NCBI GenBank assembly: GCA_964632005.1
Contig: CAZWAP010000075.1
Span: forward strand, 1-7,405
Length of the DNA: 7,405 nt
Direction of reading: 5' to 3'
Source: CAZWAP01 sp964632005
GTDB taxonomy: Bacteria > Planctomycetota > Phycisphaerae > Sedimentisphaerales > Anaerobacaceae
The position numbers and the translations under genes are program-made. The notes below the pieces were generated by a model that had not been told where the DNA came from, did not search any database, and was given only the letters and a program-made list of their open reading frames with translations. How positions within the stretch are numbered: position 1 is the stretch's first letter; the number at the start of each line of letters is the position of its first letter. This document shows positions 1-6,579 of the stretch, piece after piece.

Positions 1-148
1 AAAAGATGGATTCTGAGCTCACACCTGACTGTGGCACTAGCGCCCATCCAGAATAAGTTTTGGTTGGCAACTTGAGAGTTCTTACTAATGGAATGTCGAG
101 TGTTTGCGTTATGACACTCAAGATATTAAGTTCTTTGGAAGGAGAAAG
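1..148. other. Left-edge non-coding stretch
   Basis: I see no supportable gene, repeat or RNA here. Short open stretches reach the left edge (one is stop-free from 1 to 72, another from 3 to 53), but neither shows a recognisable motif. No convincing -35/-10 pair was found for the gene at 149. The best candidate, TTGGTT at 60-65 with TACTAA at 83-88 and a 17-nt gap, has a poor -35. The only clear signal is the ribosome binding site GGAAGGAG at 137-144, which belongs to the next gene. Confidence 0.5.
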
Positions 149-694
149 ATGATGAAGAACATATTAATTGTCTTTACCGTTTTAGCGGTGACTTCGACGG
201 CGAGCGCAACTATGACATTGGTTGTGGACAATGCGCCGCACCCGGGTTCGGTCGATGTGCCGGTGGGCAGCACCTTAGATATTGGCATCAGCAATGACGA
301 TCCTGAGCAAAAGGGACTCGCTTTCTTCATTCACGTCGACCCCACCGATCTCAGCCTTGGAGCTATCGACGACATAACTGCAGCGTGGAACAACGTTAAT
401 CCCGGCCCTCCCCCCATTATTCTCGATATGGGAGACCTGGATCCTGCCTTCAAGGGCATAATCCAGGTGGACCTGTCAAAACCGGATCCCTTCTTTGTGA
501 TCCCGGTTGGTCAGCAAGCAGGTGGAATGATCTTCACGTGCTATGACCTGGGGGATGTGACTCTCAGGCTGATGGATTCGCCGATAGCGGCGGCAGGCAC
601 TGTGCTGGACACTTTGACAGTCCACCAGATTCCCGAGCCGATGACGTTTGCTCTGCTCGGTCTTGGCGGATTGTTTCTGCGTCGTCGCAAATAG
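149..694 (+). CDS. Exported PEP-CTERM sorting-signal protein
   Basis: Small exported protein of unknown specific function, 181 aa. The start at 149 (second ATG at 152) follows GGAAGGAG at 137-144. An upstream in-frame TTG at 104 would add a charged 15-residue extension before the signal peptide and is rejected. Residues 1-20 are a signal peptide (K3, hydrophobic core, cleavage after ASA). The C-terminus is a full PEP-CTERM module: PEP at 162-164, hydrophobic segment about 165-177 with a GLGG turn, then RRRK at 178-181. In known systems this tail is recognised and cut by an exosortase, which sorts the protein to the envelope or outside. The middle (about 21-158) is predicted mostly beta. Its opening 'VPVGSTLDIGIS' and the late 'VTLRLMDS' recall cohesin-like or Ig-like planctomycete PEP-CTERM proteins, but that fold is inference. 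No exosortase is in the window. The gene looks monocistronic, ending at the terminator at 723-759. Confidence 0.88.
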   Translation: MMKNILIVFTVLAVTSTASATMTLVVDNAPHPGSVDVPVGSTLDIGISNDDPEQKGLAFFIHVDPTDLSLGAIDDITAAWNNVNPGPPPIILDMGDLDPAFKGIIQVDLSKPDPFFVIPVGQQAGGMIFTCYDLGDVTLRLMDSPIAAAGTVLDTLTVHQIPEPMTFALLGLGGLFLRRRK

Positions 695-722
695 GACATC
701 GCTAACTTCAGCTTAACAGCGC

Positions 723-759
723 AAGCGAAGCAGGCTTTTGGCCTGCTTCGCTTTTTTTT
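723..759 (+). terminator. Intrinsic terminator after the PEP-CTERM gene
   Basis: A perfect 12-bp stem (AGCGAAGCAGGC at 724-735 with GCCTGCTTCGCT at 741-752), extendable by A723-T753, has a 5-nt loop TTTTG. It runs straight into a tract of eight Ts (752-759). It lies 29 nt after the stop codon, so it should end the PEP-CTERM transcript and separate it from the lipoprotein gene. Confidence 0.93.
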
Positions 760-760
760 A

Positions 761-788
761 TTGCAAATCCCATTCTCCGAGCTAAAAT
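761..788 (+). promoter_or_regulatory. Probable sigma70-type promoter of the lipoprotein gene
   Basis: TTGCAA at 761-766 (4 of 6 match to the -35 consensus) is followed after 16 nt by TAAAAT at 783-788 (5 of 6 to the -10 consensus). It begins one base past the T-tract of the preceding terminator and 27 nt before the lipoprotein start, so the position fits an independent transcription unit with a short leader. This is prediction from consensus only. Confidence 0.5.
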
Positions 789-814
789 AGTACCGGACTT
801 TCGAAGGATAGGAT

Positions 815-1360
815 ATGGAGCCAATGACAATGAAGCTAAAGGCCGCAATCATTTTTGCTTTAGCGTCGACTCTCTTAACGATATCCGGGTGTCCTCAAAC
901 ATCGAAGCGCCAATCCACCAGCAAAGTGTTCTTACCGCCTGAGGTTGTCGGCACTTGGAAGGCAAGAGAAAGCCCCTGGAAGATAGTCTTGAACCCTGAC
1001 GGGACGGTCGCCTCGGCCGTTATTGATATGGGCACGGTTGAAGTCAAACCGAACCAAACGACCAAGGTCGAAATGAAACACGGAGAGTTCAGCACCTTCA
1101 AGGCCGGCAATTGCGAGGTTGAATATACCCCGGAAACACGAGAACTTTTCGTCAGCATTGAAATGAAGAAAATACACGTCGTCTTTCCAAACGATTCACT
1201 TGATGGGAACAGCCTCGACATGTTCATAGGCCCCGTCTCCGAGGACGGCAAGGAGTGGACCGCCGACTGGATTAAGGTCTTTGATTACGGCCCTCGTTTC
1301 CCTCAAGACCCCAACGATATACTCGCCCAGCCGTTGATATTCGAGAAAATCAAAGAGTAG
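815..1360 (+). CDS. Small lipoprotein of unknown function
   Basis: Predicted envelope lipoprotein, 181 aa. The start at 815 has AAGGA at 804-808, six bases upstream; ATGs at 824 and 830 are possible, but their spacing to a binding site is worse. Residues 7-9 (KLK) lead a hydrophobic core, and a lipobox I-S-G-C places the lipidated cysteine at residue 26. Residue +2 is proline, so there is no inner-membrane retention aspartate. A linker (about 27-41) precedes a domain starting 'VVGTW' (44-48) and 'LNPDGTV' (59-65). That opening is common in small lipocalin-like or beta-sandwich domains in which a strand-rich body follows GTW. The rest alternates charged and hydrophobic residues, as expected for beta strands. 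I cannot name the family. It stands alone with its own likely promoter, and its end faces the beta-helix gene. Confidence 0.82.
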   Translation: MEPMTMKLKAAIIFALASTLLTISGCPQTSKRQSTSKVFLPPEVVGTWKARESPWKIVLNPDGTVASAVIDMGTVEVKPNQTTKVEMKHGEFSTFKAGNCEVEYTPETRELFVSIEMKKIHVVFPNDSLDGNSLDMFIGPVSEDGKEWTADWIKVFDYGPRFPQDPNDILAQPLIFEKIKE

Positions 1361-1490
1361 AACCGCCCGCTGCCAGGAAATCAAGCCGTATAACACTCGC
1401 TTTTCTTGCACCGCCGCTTACGCCTGCAATTTGCCTCGGTTTTGCTTCGCTGCTCAACGATCACTTTGGACCTGTTGGGCACTCTGTGGT

Positions 1491-1580
1491 TTATTTGCGC
1501 CAACTACCGGTCCAGAACCATTGGTCCGCCAATTCAAGGTGGCCTGCAAAGTCGACAAATCCGTCCCTGTGGAAGTCCGC
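1491..1580 (-). pseudogene. Out-of-frame dockerin/EF-hand-like tail of the beta-helix gene
   Basis: Reading minus from 1580 to 1491, in a frame one base away from the beta-helix gene, gives 29 residues and a TAA stop. They begin ADFHRDGFVDF and end LADQWFWTGSWRK. 'ADFxxDGxVDFxxxxxLAxxW' matches the C-terminal calcium-loop motif often found at the end of planctomycete exported beta-helix proteins (dockerin type I-like). The loop shows D, H, D, G, V, D at loop positions 1, 3, 5, 6, 8 and 9; the usual acidic position 12 is glycine. The segment directly abuts the beta-helix repeats in the other frame, so it is most simply the true C-terminus of that gene. The switch point lies in the GC-run around 1578-1595. 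It could be a real mutation, a sequencing or assembly error, or less likely a programmed shift. Confidence 0.72.
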
Positions 1581-3612
1581 CCGCGGGCCCGGCCCTGTTG
1601 CCCGCAATGAAGCAATTTTTCACGAGAGCATCGCTGCCGTCCGAGCAGCAGATTCCGCCTCCGCAACCTTCGGCCAGAGAGGTGTTTGAGGTGATGATGC
1701 AGTTGGTGATAAGAGGGTTGCTATTCTGGCCGCAGTAAATGGCCCCGCCCTGACCGTCGGCCGAGTTGTTTGTGAGAATGCAGTTCTTTATCGTGGGACT
1801 GCTCGATATACAGTACACCGCCCCGCCTTGATAAGCTCCGGCGCCGTTGGTAACGGTAAGTCCATTGAGGACCGAATCCGTTCCCTCGCCGCTCTGGAAG
1901 CAAAAACCGCGGTGCGGCTCAACCGCTGAGCCCTGGCAATCAATAATCGTGGCGGCGGCTACCTGGAGATCGTTCGGCTCGGCGCTGCGGATCGTGAGGG
2001 CTTTACCGTTAAAGTCAATATCGCGATTGCCGGGGCCCCGGTGTGTCCCACGGGTTACGACTATCACCTCGCCATTGTCGGCGTCGTCAATTGCCTGCTG
2101 GAGGTTATCGTAGCGGCCGCCGCTGTTGAGGCTCCAGACCGGTCGGGCCTCGTCGGCGCCAATGTCGGCAAACTGCCCCATCTTCCTCGGCTCGCCGTCG
2201 AAATCGGCCAGCCCTCCAGCCGAGCAGTTCGGATCGGCGGCATTTATACACTTGCTGTCATAATTCAGGTGGTAATCGTCGCTATCTGGGCCCACGAATC
2301 GCGGCGGCACAGAGATGTTGCCGTCGGTGCCTGTGTGCTCAGATATTCCCCCGCCGTAGTTGCCTCTTTCATTACCCCATACGTTGTTATACCTTACGAT
2401 ATTGCTGTCCTCGGCGCGGGCCTGCACGCCGTACCCGTGGATACTGGAGGCGACAATGTTGTTTTCGATGAGGGCGGCTGAACCCATTCGACAGTGAATA
2501 CCTGCGAGGTTTGTCGTGATGGTGTTATGTGTGATTATCGGCGCCGAGTCCACCACAAGCACCGCTGCACCGTTGATGTTGCGATAAATAAGGTTGCCGC
2601 GAATAGTAGGCTCGCTGCCCCAGTACACTCCGATGCCCGCCCCGTTGCTCGATTGATTCCCGGCGATTCGGTTGTGCTCTATCAGCGGGTCGGAGTGATA
2701 GTAAACGTAGATACCTCCCCCGCCCAATCCCCCGGCGGTATTGGCCTGGATGAGGTTGTCGGTGACCGTCGGGCTGGAGTTGTAGGTTATGTGGATGCCT
2801 GCGCCGAGGGCCGAACCATTGGCTATTATGCGATTGTTCTTGATCAGAGCGTTGCTCCACTGGCGCAGATGCAGTCCGCCGCCGTACGCATCGGCGTGGT
2901 TGTTATAGATGTAATTGCCTGTTATGACGGCATCGCAGCCCTGGAAAGCAACCACCGCGCCGCCATCTCCGTGGTCGTTACTGGGGTAATCATTGTCGGG
3001 AGGAGCAAAACCGTGATCGACGACGGCAGAATTGTTGACAAAAGTATTGCTGGCGATCAGCGGTCTTATGTGCAGAGCCGGGTTGCTGGGGTCGTTGGGG
3101 TCGACAGGATCGCCGTAAACGTAGATACCGCCCCCTTGCCCGGCGGAATTGTCGATAAAGACGTTGTTGGTGATGGTCGGCGAGGAGAGGTTGTAGCAAA
3201 CCACGCCGCCTCCACAGCGATTCCACCGCAGGCCCTTGAATCGCCAGCAGACCAATAACCACGAGCCCGTTCCTCCTCTGATGGTAAAACCATCCAGGAC
3301 GGAGTTGCCGTCCTCTCCACTCGCGAAGGTTACGACGCTACCGAGGTTCGGGTCAGGCGGCCTTGATCCGTCAATTATTGTCGCAGCGACGGTATTGGGG
3401 TCGTTCGGGTCGGTCGAACGCAGGGTGATGGACCTGCCGCGGAAATTTATGTTCTCATAGTAGCGGCCGGGACTGACGATGACTATATCGCCGTCAGCGG
3501 CGGCATCGATGGCGGCCTGGATGCTTCCGTACCCTCCACCGGGAACCTCCAGCGTTCTTGCGCAAAGGCAAGGCGCACAAAAAAGAACTATGGCCAGCGA
3601 TAGCCTTTTCAT
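1534..3612 (-). CDS. Secreted right-handed parallel beta-helix repeat protein (frameshifted 3' end)
   Basis: Predicted exported protein, 692 aa as read. The start at 3612 is preceded by AAGGAAGG six bases upstream and by a signal peptide (residues 1-18, ending CLCA); an in-frame ATG at 3660 is less good. Residues 25-83 ('YGSIQAAIDAA...GDIVIV', then 'ITLRSTDPNDPNTV') are the pectin-lyase-like entry module. About 100-445 holds repeated coils with SSPTI/N..I..N turns and GGGIY ladders. Residues 447-488 close the first helix with 'ADFDGEPR...FADIGADE'. A second entry module (about 497-562) and more coils follow, so the protein has two tandem helices. The family includes polysaccharide lyases and surface carbohydrate-binding proteins, but no catalytic residues can be assigned. 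From about residue 677 the frame degrades to 'GLPQGRICRLCRPP', while the expected dockerin-like tail continues in another frame to 1491. If repaired, the product would be about 706 aa. Confidence 0.87.
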   Translation of the reverse strand: MKRLSLAIVLFCAPCLCARTLEVPGGGYGSIQAAIDAAADGDIVIVSPGRYYENINFRGRSITLRSTDPNDPNTVAATIIDGSRPPDPNLGSVVTFASGEDGNSVLDGFTIRGGTGSWLLVCWRFKGLRWNRCGGGVVCYNLSSPTITNNVFIDNSAGQGGGIYVYGDPVDPNDPSNPALHIRPLIASNTFVNNSAVVDHGFAPPDNDYPSNDHGDGGAVVAFQGCDAVITGNYIYNNHADAYGGGLHLRQWSNALIKNNRIIANGSALGAGIHITYNSSPTVTDNLIQANTAGGLGGGGIYVYYHSDPLIEHNRIAGNQSSNGAGIGVYWGSEPTIRGNLIYRNINGAAVLVVDSAPIITHNTITTNLAGIHCRMGSAALIENNIVASSIHGYGVQARAEDSNIVRYNNVWGNERGNYGGGISEHTGTDGNISVPPRFVGPDSDDYHLNYDSKCINAADPNCSAGGLADFDGEPRKMGQFADIGADEARPVWSLNSGGRYDNLQQAIDDADNGEVIVVTRGTHRGPGNRDIDFNGKALTIRSAEPNDLQVAAATIIDCQGSAVEPHRGFCFQSGEGTDSVLNGLTVTNGAGAYQGGAVYCISSSPTIKNCILTNNSADGQGGAIYCGQNSNPLITNCIITSNTSLAEGCGGGICCSDGSDALVKNCFIAGNRAGPAGGLPQGRICRLCRPP

Positions 3613-3664
3613 CCCCGACCTTCCTTTGCTACAGGTTCGCCTTATACACCAGCGGCTCATTTAC

Positions 3665-3673
3665 ATTATAGCA
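3665..3673 (-). promoter_or_regulatory. Extended -10 promoter of the beta-helix gene
   Basis: On the minus strand the sequence reads TGCTATAAT, a perfect extended -10 element (TGn plus TATAAT). No good -35 is present 16-17 nt upstream, which is normal for extended -10 promoters. Transcription would start near 3658, giving a leader of about 46 nt before the ATG at 3612. It sits in an AT-rich pocket of an otherwise GC-rich spacer. Confidence 0.6.
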
Positions 3674-4114
3674 AAAAACAACGGAGAATTCATGCTTTAT
3701 TTAAGCCCGGCCACCCGGGGAGGCTTGTCCGATTTACGGCGGTGGTTCCGGCGGAACGGGGGAAAATGCAGCAAGAGACGTAAGCTGGGCCTATCGCCGG
3801 CCGGGGCTGCGGGCCTGTTCTTATGGAGGCCCTTGTGCTTCCGGCTCGAAATATCGGACGAGCCAGGCCGGCGCCGGCCTGGCAGGCAGGCGACAAGCAG
3901 CCGTCCAAGAGCTACCACTAAGGGCATAACAAGCTCAAATCAGACGCCCGACAGGGCAGAATCGTGTCCCTCAGAGACACGCCCGAGGTCCCAAAAAAGG
4001 GGCGAATCCGACCTTGTTCGGGCCGCAAATCGCGGTTTCGCAATCATCCAAGCTTGCGTGTCTTGGGTGATGGAAAAAAGGCCTCTTTGCCGGAAACAAC
4101 CGGCCTCAGATCAC
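3674..4114. other. GC-rich divergent spacer rich in inverted repeats
   Basis: This 440-bp stretch lies between the divergent promoters of the beta-helix and glycosyltransferase genes. It stays open in one plus frame, but that frame overlaps the beta-helix gene, lacks a ribosome binding site and shows no motif, so I treat it as non-coding. It holds several perfect short hairpins: 3706-3719 (5 bp, loop 4), 3811-3832 (6 bp, loop 10), 3843-3864 (6 bp, loop 10), 3963-3981 (6 bp, loop 7) and 4089-4104 (5 bp, loop 6). It also has the palindrome at 3862-3883 and a possible long-range pairing of GCCCGA (3946-3951) with TCGGGC (4018-4023). It may encode a structured RNA or hold regulator sites, or simply reflect high GC. 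I do not recognise a known RNA family. Confidence 0.45.
3862..3883. repeat. Perfect 22-bp palindrome
   Basis: The 22 bases read identically on both strands; each half is 11 bp (GCCAGGCCGGC and its complement) with no spacer. The left end overlaps the right arm of the adjacent hairpin 3843-3864. No T-tract follows on either strand, so it is not an intrinsic terminator. It could be an operator for a dimeric regulator or a dispersed palindromic repeat unit. Confidence 0.7.
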
Positions 4115-4143
4115 TTGACACGGCTGGCAACGGCCAATAGAAT
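4115..4143 (+). promoter_or_regulatory. Strong sigma70-type promoter of the glycosyltransferase gene
   Basis: TTGACA at 4115-4120 is a perfect -35 hexamer. After the optimal 17-nt spacer comes TAGAAT at 4138-4143, which matches the -10 consensus at 5 of 6 positions. Transcription would begin near 4150, giving a leader of about 37 nt with the ribosome binding site AAGGAGG at 4171-4177, nine bases before the ATG at 4187. This also supports choosing that start over the much longer open frame upstream. Confidence 0.78.
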
Positions 4144-4186
4144 GATGTGGTTGCACTATGCAAGCACAGAAAGGAGGATTTCGAAG

Positions 4187-6553
4187 ATGGCAAAGCGTAC
4201 CAAGAGACGGGTAGTTTTTATCTCCTCGTTTCCTCCAAGAAGATGCGGCATAGCCACGTTCACGTCGGACTTGATAACGAACGTTTCGGCAGCGGGGAAG
4301 GAGGAATTCGAGCCGCTTGTTGTGGCGATGCGTTCGGGAGAAGAACTGAGATACGCCGAACCGGTAAAGTTCGAGATCCGGCAAGATGTCAAGAGCGATT
4401 ACATTTGTGGGGCCGACTATATCAACTTCAGCCACGTGGACCTGATTTCACTTCAGCACGAGTTCGGCCTTTTCGGCGGCGAAGGAGGGGCCTACATAGG
4501 CCTGCTGCTCAACAGGCTCAAAGCGCCGATAATCACGACCCTGCATACGGTCCTGGATGAGCCGGATCAAGCCTATCACAAGGCGATGGTCGACGTGTGC
4601 GAGGCCTCCTACAAGGTAGTTACGATGAACAAGCTCGGCGTGCAGATGCTGCGGGAGACCTACGGCGTGCCGGAGAAGAAGATAGAGGTGATTCCGCATG
4701 GAATACCGGACCTCCCCTTTGTCGACAGCAACTACTACAAGCACAAGTTCGATATGGAGGGGCGAAAGACCATCCTGACATTCGGGCTCCTGAACAAGAA
4801 TAAAGGTATAGAGCTGATGCTCCAGGCTATGCCGAGCATCGTCGAGGTCGAGCCCTCGGTCTTGTACATCGTGCTGGGTATGACACATCCGAACGTACTG
4901 AAGCACGAAGGCGAATCATACAGGTTCCGGCTGCAGCAAATGGTCAAGGACCTGGGGCTGGAAAAGCACGTAATCTTCCACAACAGGTTCGTGAGCGACC
5001 AGGAGCTCCACAACTTCCTCTGTGCGGCGGACATCTATGTCACGCCGTACCTCAGCCGCAAGCAGCTGACCAGCGGGACGTTGTCGTTTGCAGTAGGCTC
5101 GGGCAAGGCGGTTGTCTCTACGCCTTACTGGGCAGCGGCGGAGCTCCTGGCGGGCGGCCGGGGAAAACTCTTGAAATCCAACAGTTCAAAGGAACTGGCC
5201 GAGGCAATCATAGAGCTGCTCACGCACGACTCGCTGTTCTATTCTATTCGCCGGCGCGCGTACGACTACGGACGCTCGAGAACGTGGCCGAAGATCGGGC
5301 AGGCCTACTGGAAGTTGTTCAGCGCGAAACGGCTGCCCGTCCGCATAAGGGCAAAGAGCCCGCTTTCAGCAAAGGAGACGATGTCAAGTATCGAGGTGCC
5401 GGAACCTTCACTGCTGCACCTGAGAAAGCTGACGGACGACACCGGGCTCTTTCAGCACGCAAGATTCACGATACCGGACCGCGAGCACGGCTATTGCACG
5501 GATGACAATGCGCGGGCCGTGATCGCTATGGCGGAGTACTGGGCCCAGCATCCCAAGGCTGAAGCCCTGGAGCTTTTTAACACCTACCTGTCGTTTGTCA
5601 TCCATTCGCAGAAAAAAGACGGGTCCATCAAGAACTTCATGAACTTCGACAGGAGCTGGATGAAGAACGAGCCGACGCACGACGCCTTCGGCCGGGTCCT
5701 CTGGGCCTTCGGAACGGTGATGGCCAAGCCACCTTCGCCGGCGTACCTGTCGATCGTAAAGGACTGTTTCGACAGGTCCGTCGGACTCGTTCCCAGGCAG
5801 TATCCACGCGGTATGGCCTATTCGATACTGGGAATGACGGACTACCTGCAGCAGTTTCCGGGCGCCAGCGAGATTAAGCGCCAGTTGGAGATAGCCGCCG
5901 AGGAACTTGTCAGGCAGTACGAAGAAAACAGCTACCCCGATTGGCAATGGTTCGAGGATATCTTGACGTATGATAATGCGGTGCTCTGCCATGCCTTGTT
6001 TGTGGCCGGGGAGGTACTGGAAAACGACAAGTACCTGGAGGTGGCCAAGAATACGTGCGAATTCTACCTGGAAGACTGCTACAACGGGCAGCACTTCAGC
6101 TTCGTGGGCTGCAACGGGTGGTATGAGCGCGGCAAGAAGCGTGCAAGTTTCGACCAACAACCGATAGAGGCGGCCAGTACAGTGTTGATGCTCAGGGCCG
6201 CGTATGACGCAACAGGGGACAAGCGCTACCTCAGGCTGCAAAGAAAGGCGTTTGATTGGTTCCTGGGGGCCAACGACCTGAACCTGCCGCTTTACGATTT
6301 CAGAACGAAAGGCTGTTATGACGGGCTTATGCGGGGCGGAGTAAACCTCAATCAGGGGGCTGAAAGCACGCTCAGTTTTCTGCTGAGCCTGCTGGCGATA
6401 GAGGAAACCTACGCGATAATCCACGAGGTGGAGGAAGAGGAGGAGGCCGCGCCGGGCAAGGTGGACATAATCAAGCAAATTGCGGGCGAGGCGATGCGAG
6501 CCGAAGAGGTCTCCGGGGGGCGAACCTCAAAAAAAGCCGGATCGAAGAGCTGA
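4187..6553 (+). CDS. GT4-like glycosyltransferase fused to a six-hairpin (alpha/alpha)-barrel domain
   Basis: Predicted cytoplasmic two-domain enzyme, 788 aa; no signal peptide. The ATG at 4187 has AAGGAGG at 4171-4177 and a promoter at 4115-4143. Residues about 7-380 are a GT-B fold: FPPRRCGIATF (15-25) at the first loop, QHEFG (90-94), VIPHGI (168-173), and LLNKNKGIEL (201-210), where K206 fits the donor-phosphate lysine. The usual GT4 EX7E motif is absent; the segment reads 'KQLTSGTLSFAVGSGKAVV', with Q293 and F301 at the glutamate positions. After a linker, about 400-745 forms a helical barrel like six-hairpin glycosidases: GYCTDDNAR (435-443), DWQWFED (585-591), TYDNAV, FDQQPIE (655-661), NQGAEST (722-728). 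D439, D440, E590, D591, D596, E661 and E726 are candidate active-site acids. The tail is acidic (747-753), then basic. The fusion suggests coupled making and trimming or transfer of a glycan; the substrate is unknown. It appears monocistronic. Confidence 0.88.
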   Translation: MAKRTKRRVVFISSFPPRRCGIATFTSDLITNVSAAGKEEFEPLVVAMRSGEELRYAEPVKFEIRQDVKSDYICGADYINFSHVDLISLQHEFGLFGGEGGAYIGLLLNRLKAPIITTLHTVLDEPDQAYHKAMVDVCEASYKVVTMNKLGVQMLRETYGVPEKKIEVIPHGIPDLPFVDSNYYKHKFDMEGRKTILTFGLLNKNKGIELMLQAMPSIVEVEPSVLYIVLGMTHPNVLKHEGESYRFRLQQMVKDLGLEKHVIFHNRFVSDQELHNFLCAADIYVTPYLSRKQLTSGTLSFAVGSGKAVVSTPYWAAAELLAGGRGKLLKSNSSKELAEAIIELLTHDSLFYSIRRRAYDYGRSRTWPKIGQAYWKLFSAKRLPVRIRAKSPLSAKETMSSIEVPEPSLLHLRKLTDDTGLFQHARFTIPDREHGYCTDDNARAVIAMAEYWAQHPKAEALELFNTYLSFVIHSQKKDGSIKNFMNFDRSWMKNEPTHDAFGRVLWAFGTVMAKPPSPAYLSIVKDCFDRSVGLVPRQYPRGMAYSILGMTDYLQQFPGASEIKRQLEIAAEELVRQYEENSYPDWQWFEDILTYDNAVLCHALFVAGEVLENDKYLEVAKNTCEFYLEDCYNGQHFSFVGCNGWYERGKKRASFDQQPIEAASTVLMLRAAYDATGDKRYLRLQRKAFDWFLGANDLNLPLYDFRTKGCYDGLMRGGVNLNQGAESTLSFLLSLLAIEETYAIIHEVEEEEEAAPGKVDIIKQIAGEAMRAEEVSGGRTSKKAGSKS

Positions 6554-6554
6554 G

Positions 6555-6579
6555 CTGAAGAAAAAAAGGTGGTCTTCAG
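6555..6579. terminator. Hairpin between convergent genes (weak terminator candidate)
   Basis: CTGAAGA (6555-6561) pairs perfectly with TCTTCAG (6573-6579) around an 11-nt loop. The structure spans the 22-bp gap between the glycosyltransferase stop and the LamG stop. There is no T-tract after the stem on either strand; a run of seven As lies at the edge of the left arm and in the loop. It may help end or stabilise both transcripts, but it is not a canonical intrinsic terminator. Confidence 0.3.

Noticed and set aside
1..75. 3' end of an upstream plus-strand gene in frame 1
   Set aside because: Stop-free for 24 codons, but with no recognisable motif and not distinguishable from chance.
1361..1490. 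Terminator between the convergent lipoprotein and beta-helix genes
   Set aside because: Only short 4-bp complementarities were found, with no stem followed by a T-tract on either strand.
2494..3258. 254-aa open frame on the plus strand inside the beta-helix gene
   Set aside because: Valine- and isoleucine-rich antisense shadow of the repeat-containing minus-strand gene; no ribosome binding site or family motif.
3946..4023. Possible tRNA or c-di-GMP riboswitch-like fold
   Set aside because: The closing pair and the inner hairpin exist and 'AGGGCAGAA' faintly recalls GEMM, but no anticodon arm, T-loop consensus, CCA end or full riboswitch core can be built.
3479..4186. Upstream extension of the glycosyltransferase open frame by 236 codons
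   Set aside because: It overlaps the start of the beta-helix gene, spans a consensus promoter and a strong ribosome binding site, has arginine/proline-rich sequence without motifs, and the GT-B fold starts only at the ATG at 4187.
5408..6478. 356-aa open frame on the minus strand opposite the glycosyltransferase barrel domain
   Set aside because: Lies wholly antisense to a well-supported gene with conserved motifs and shows no signals of its own.
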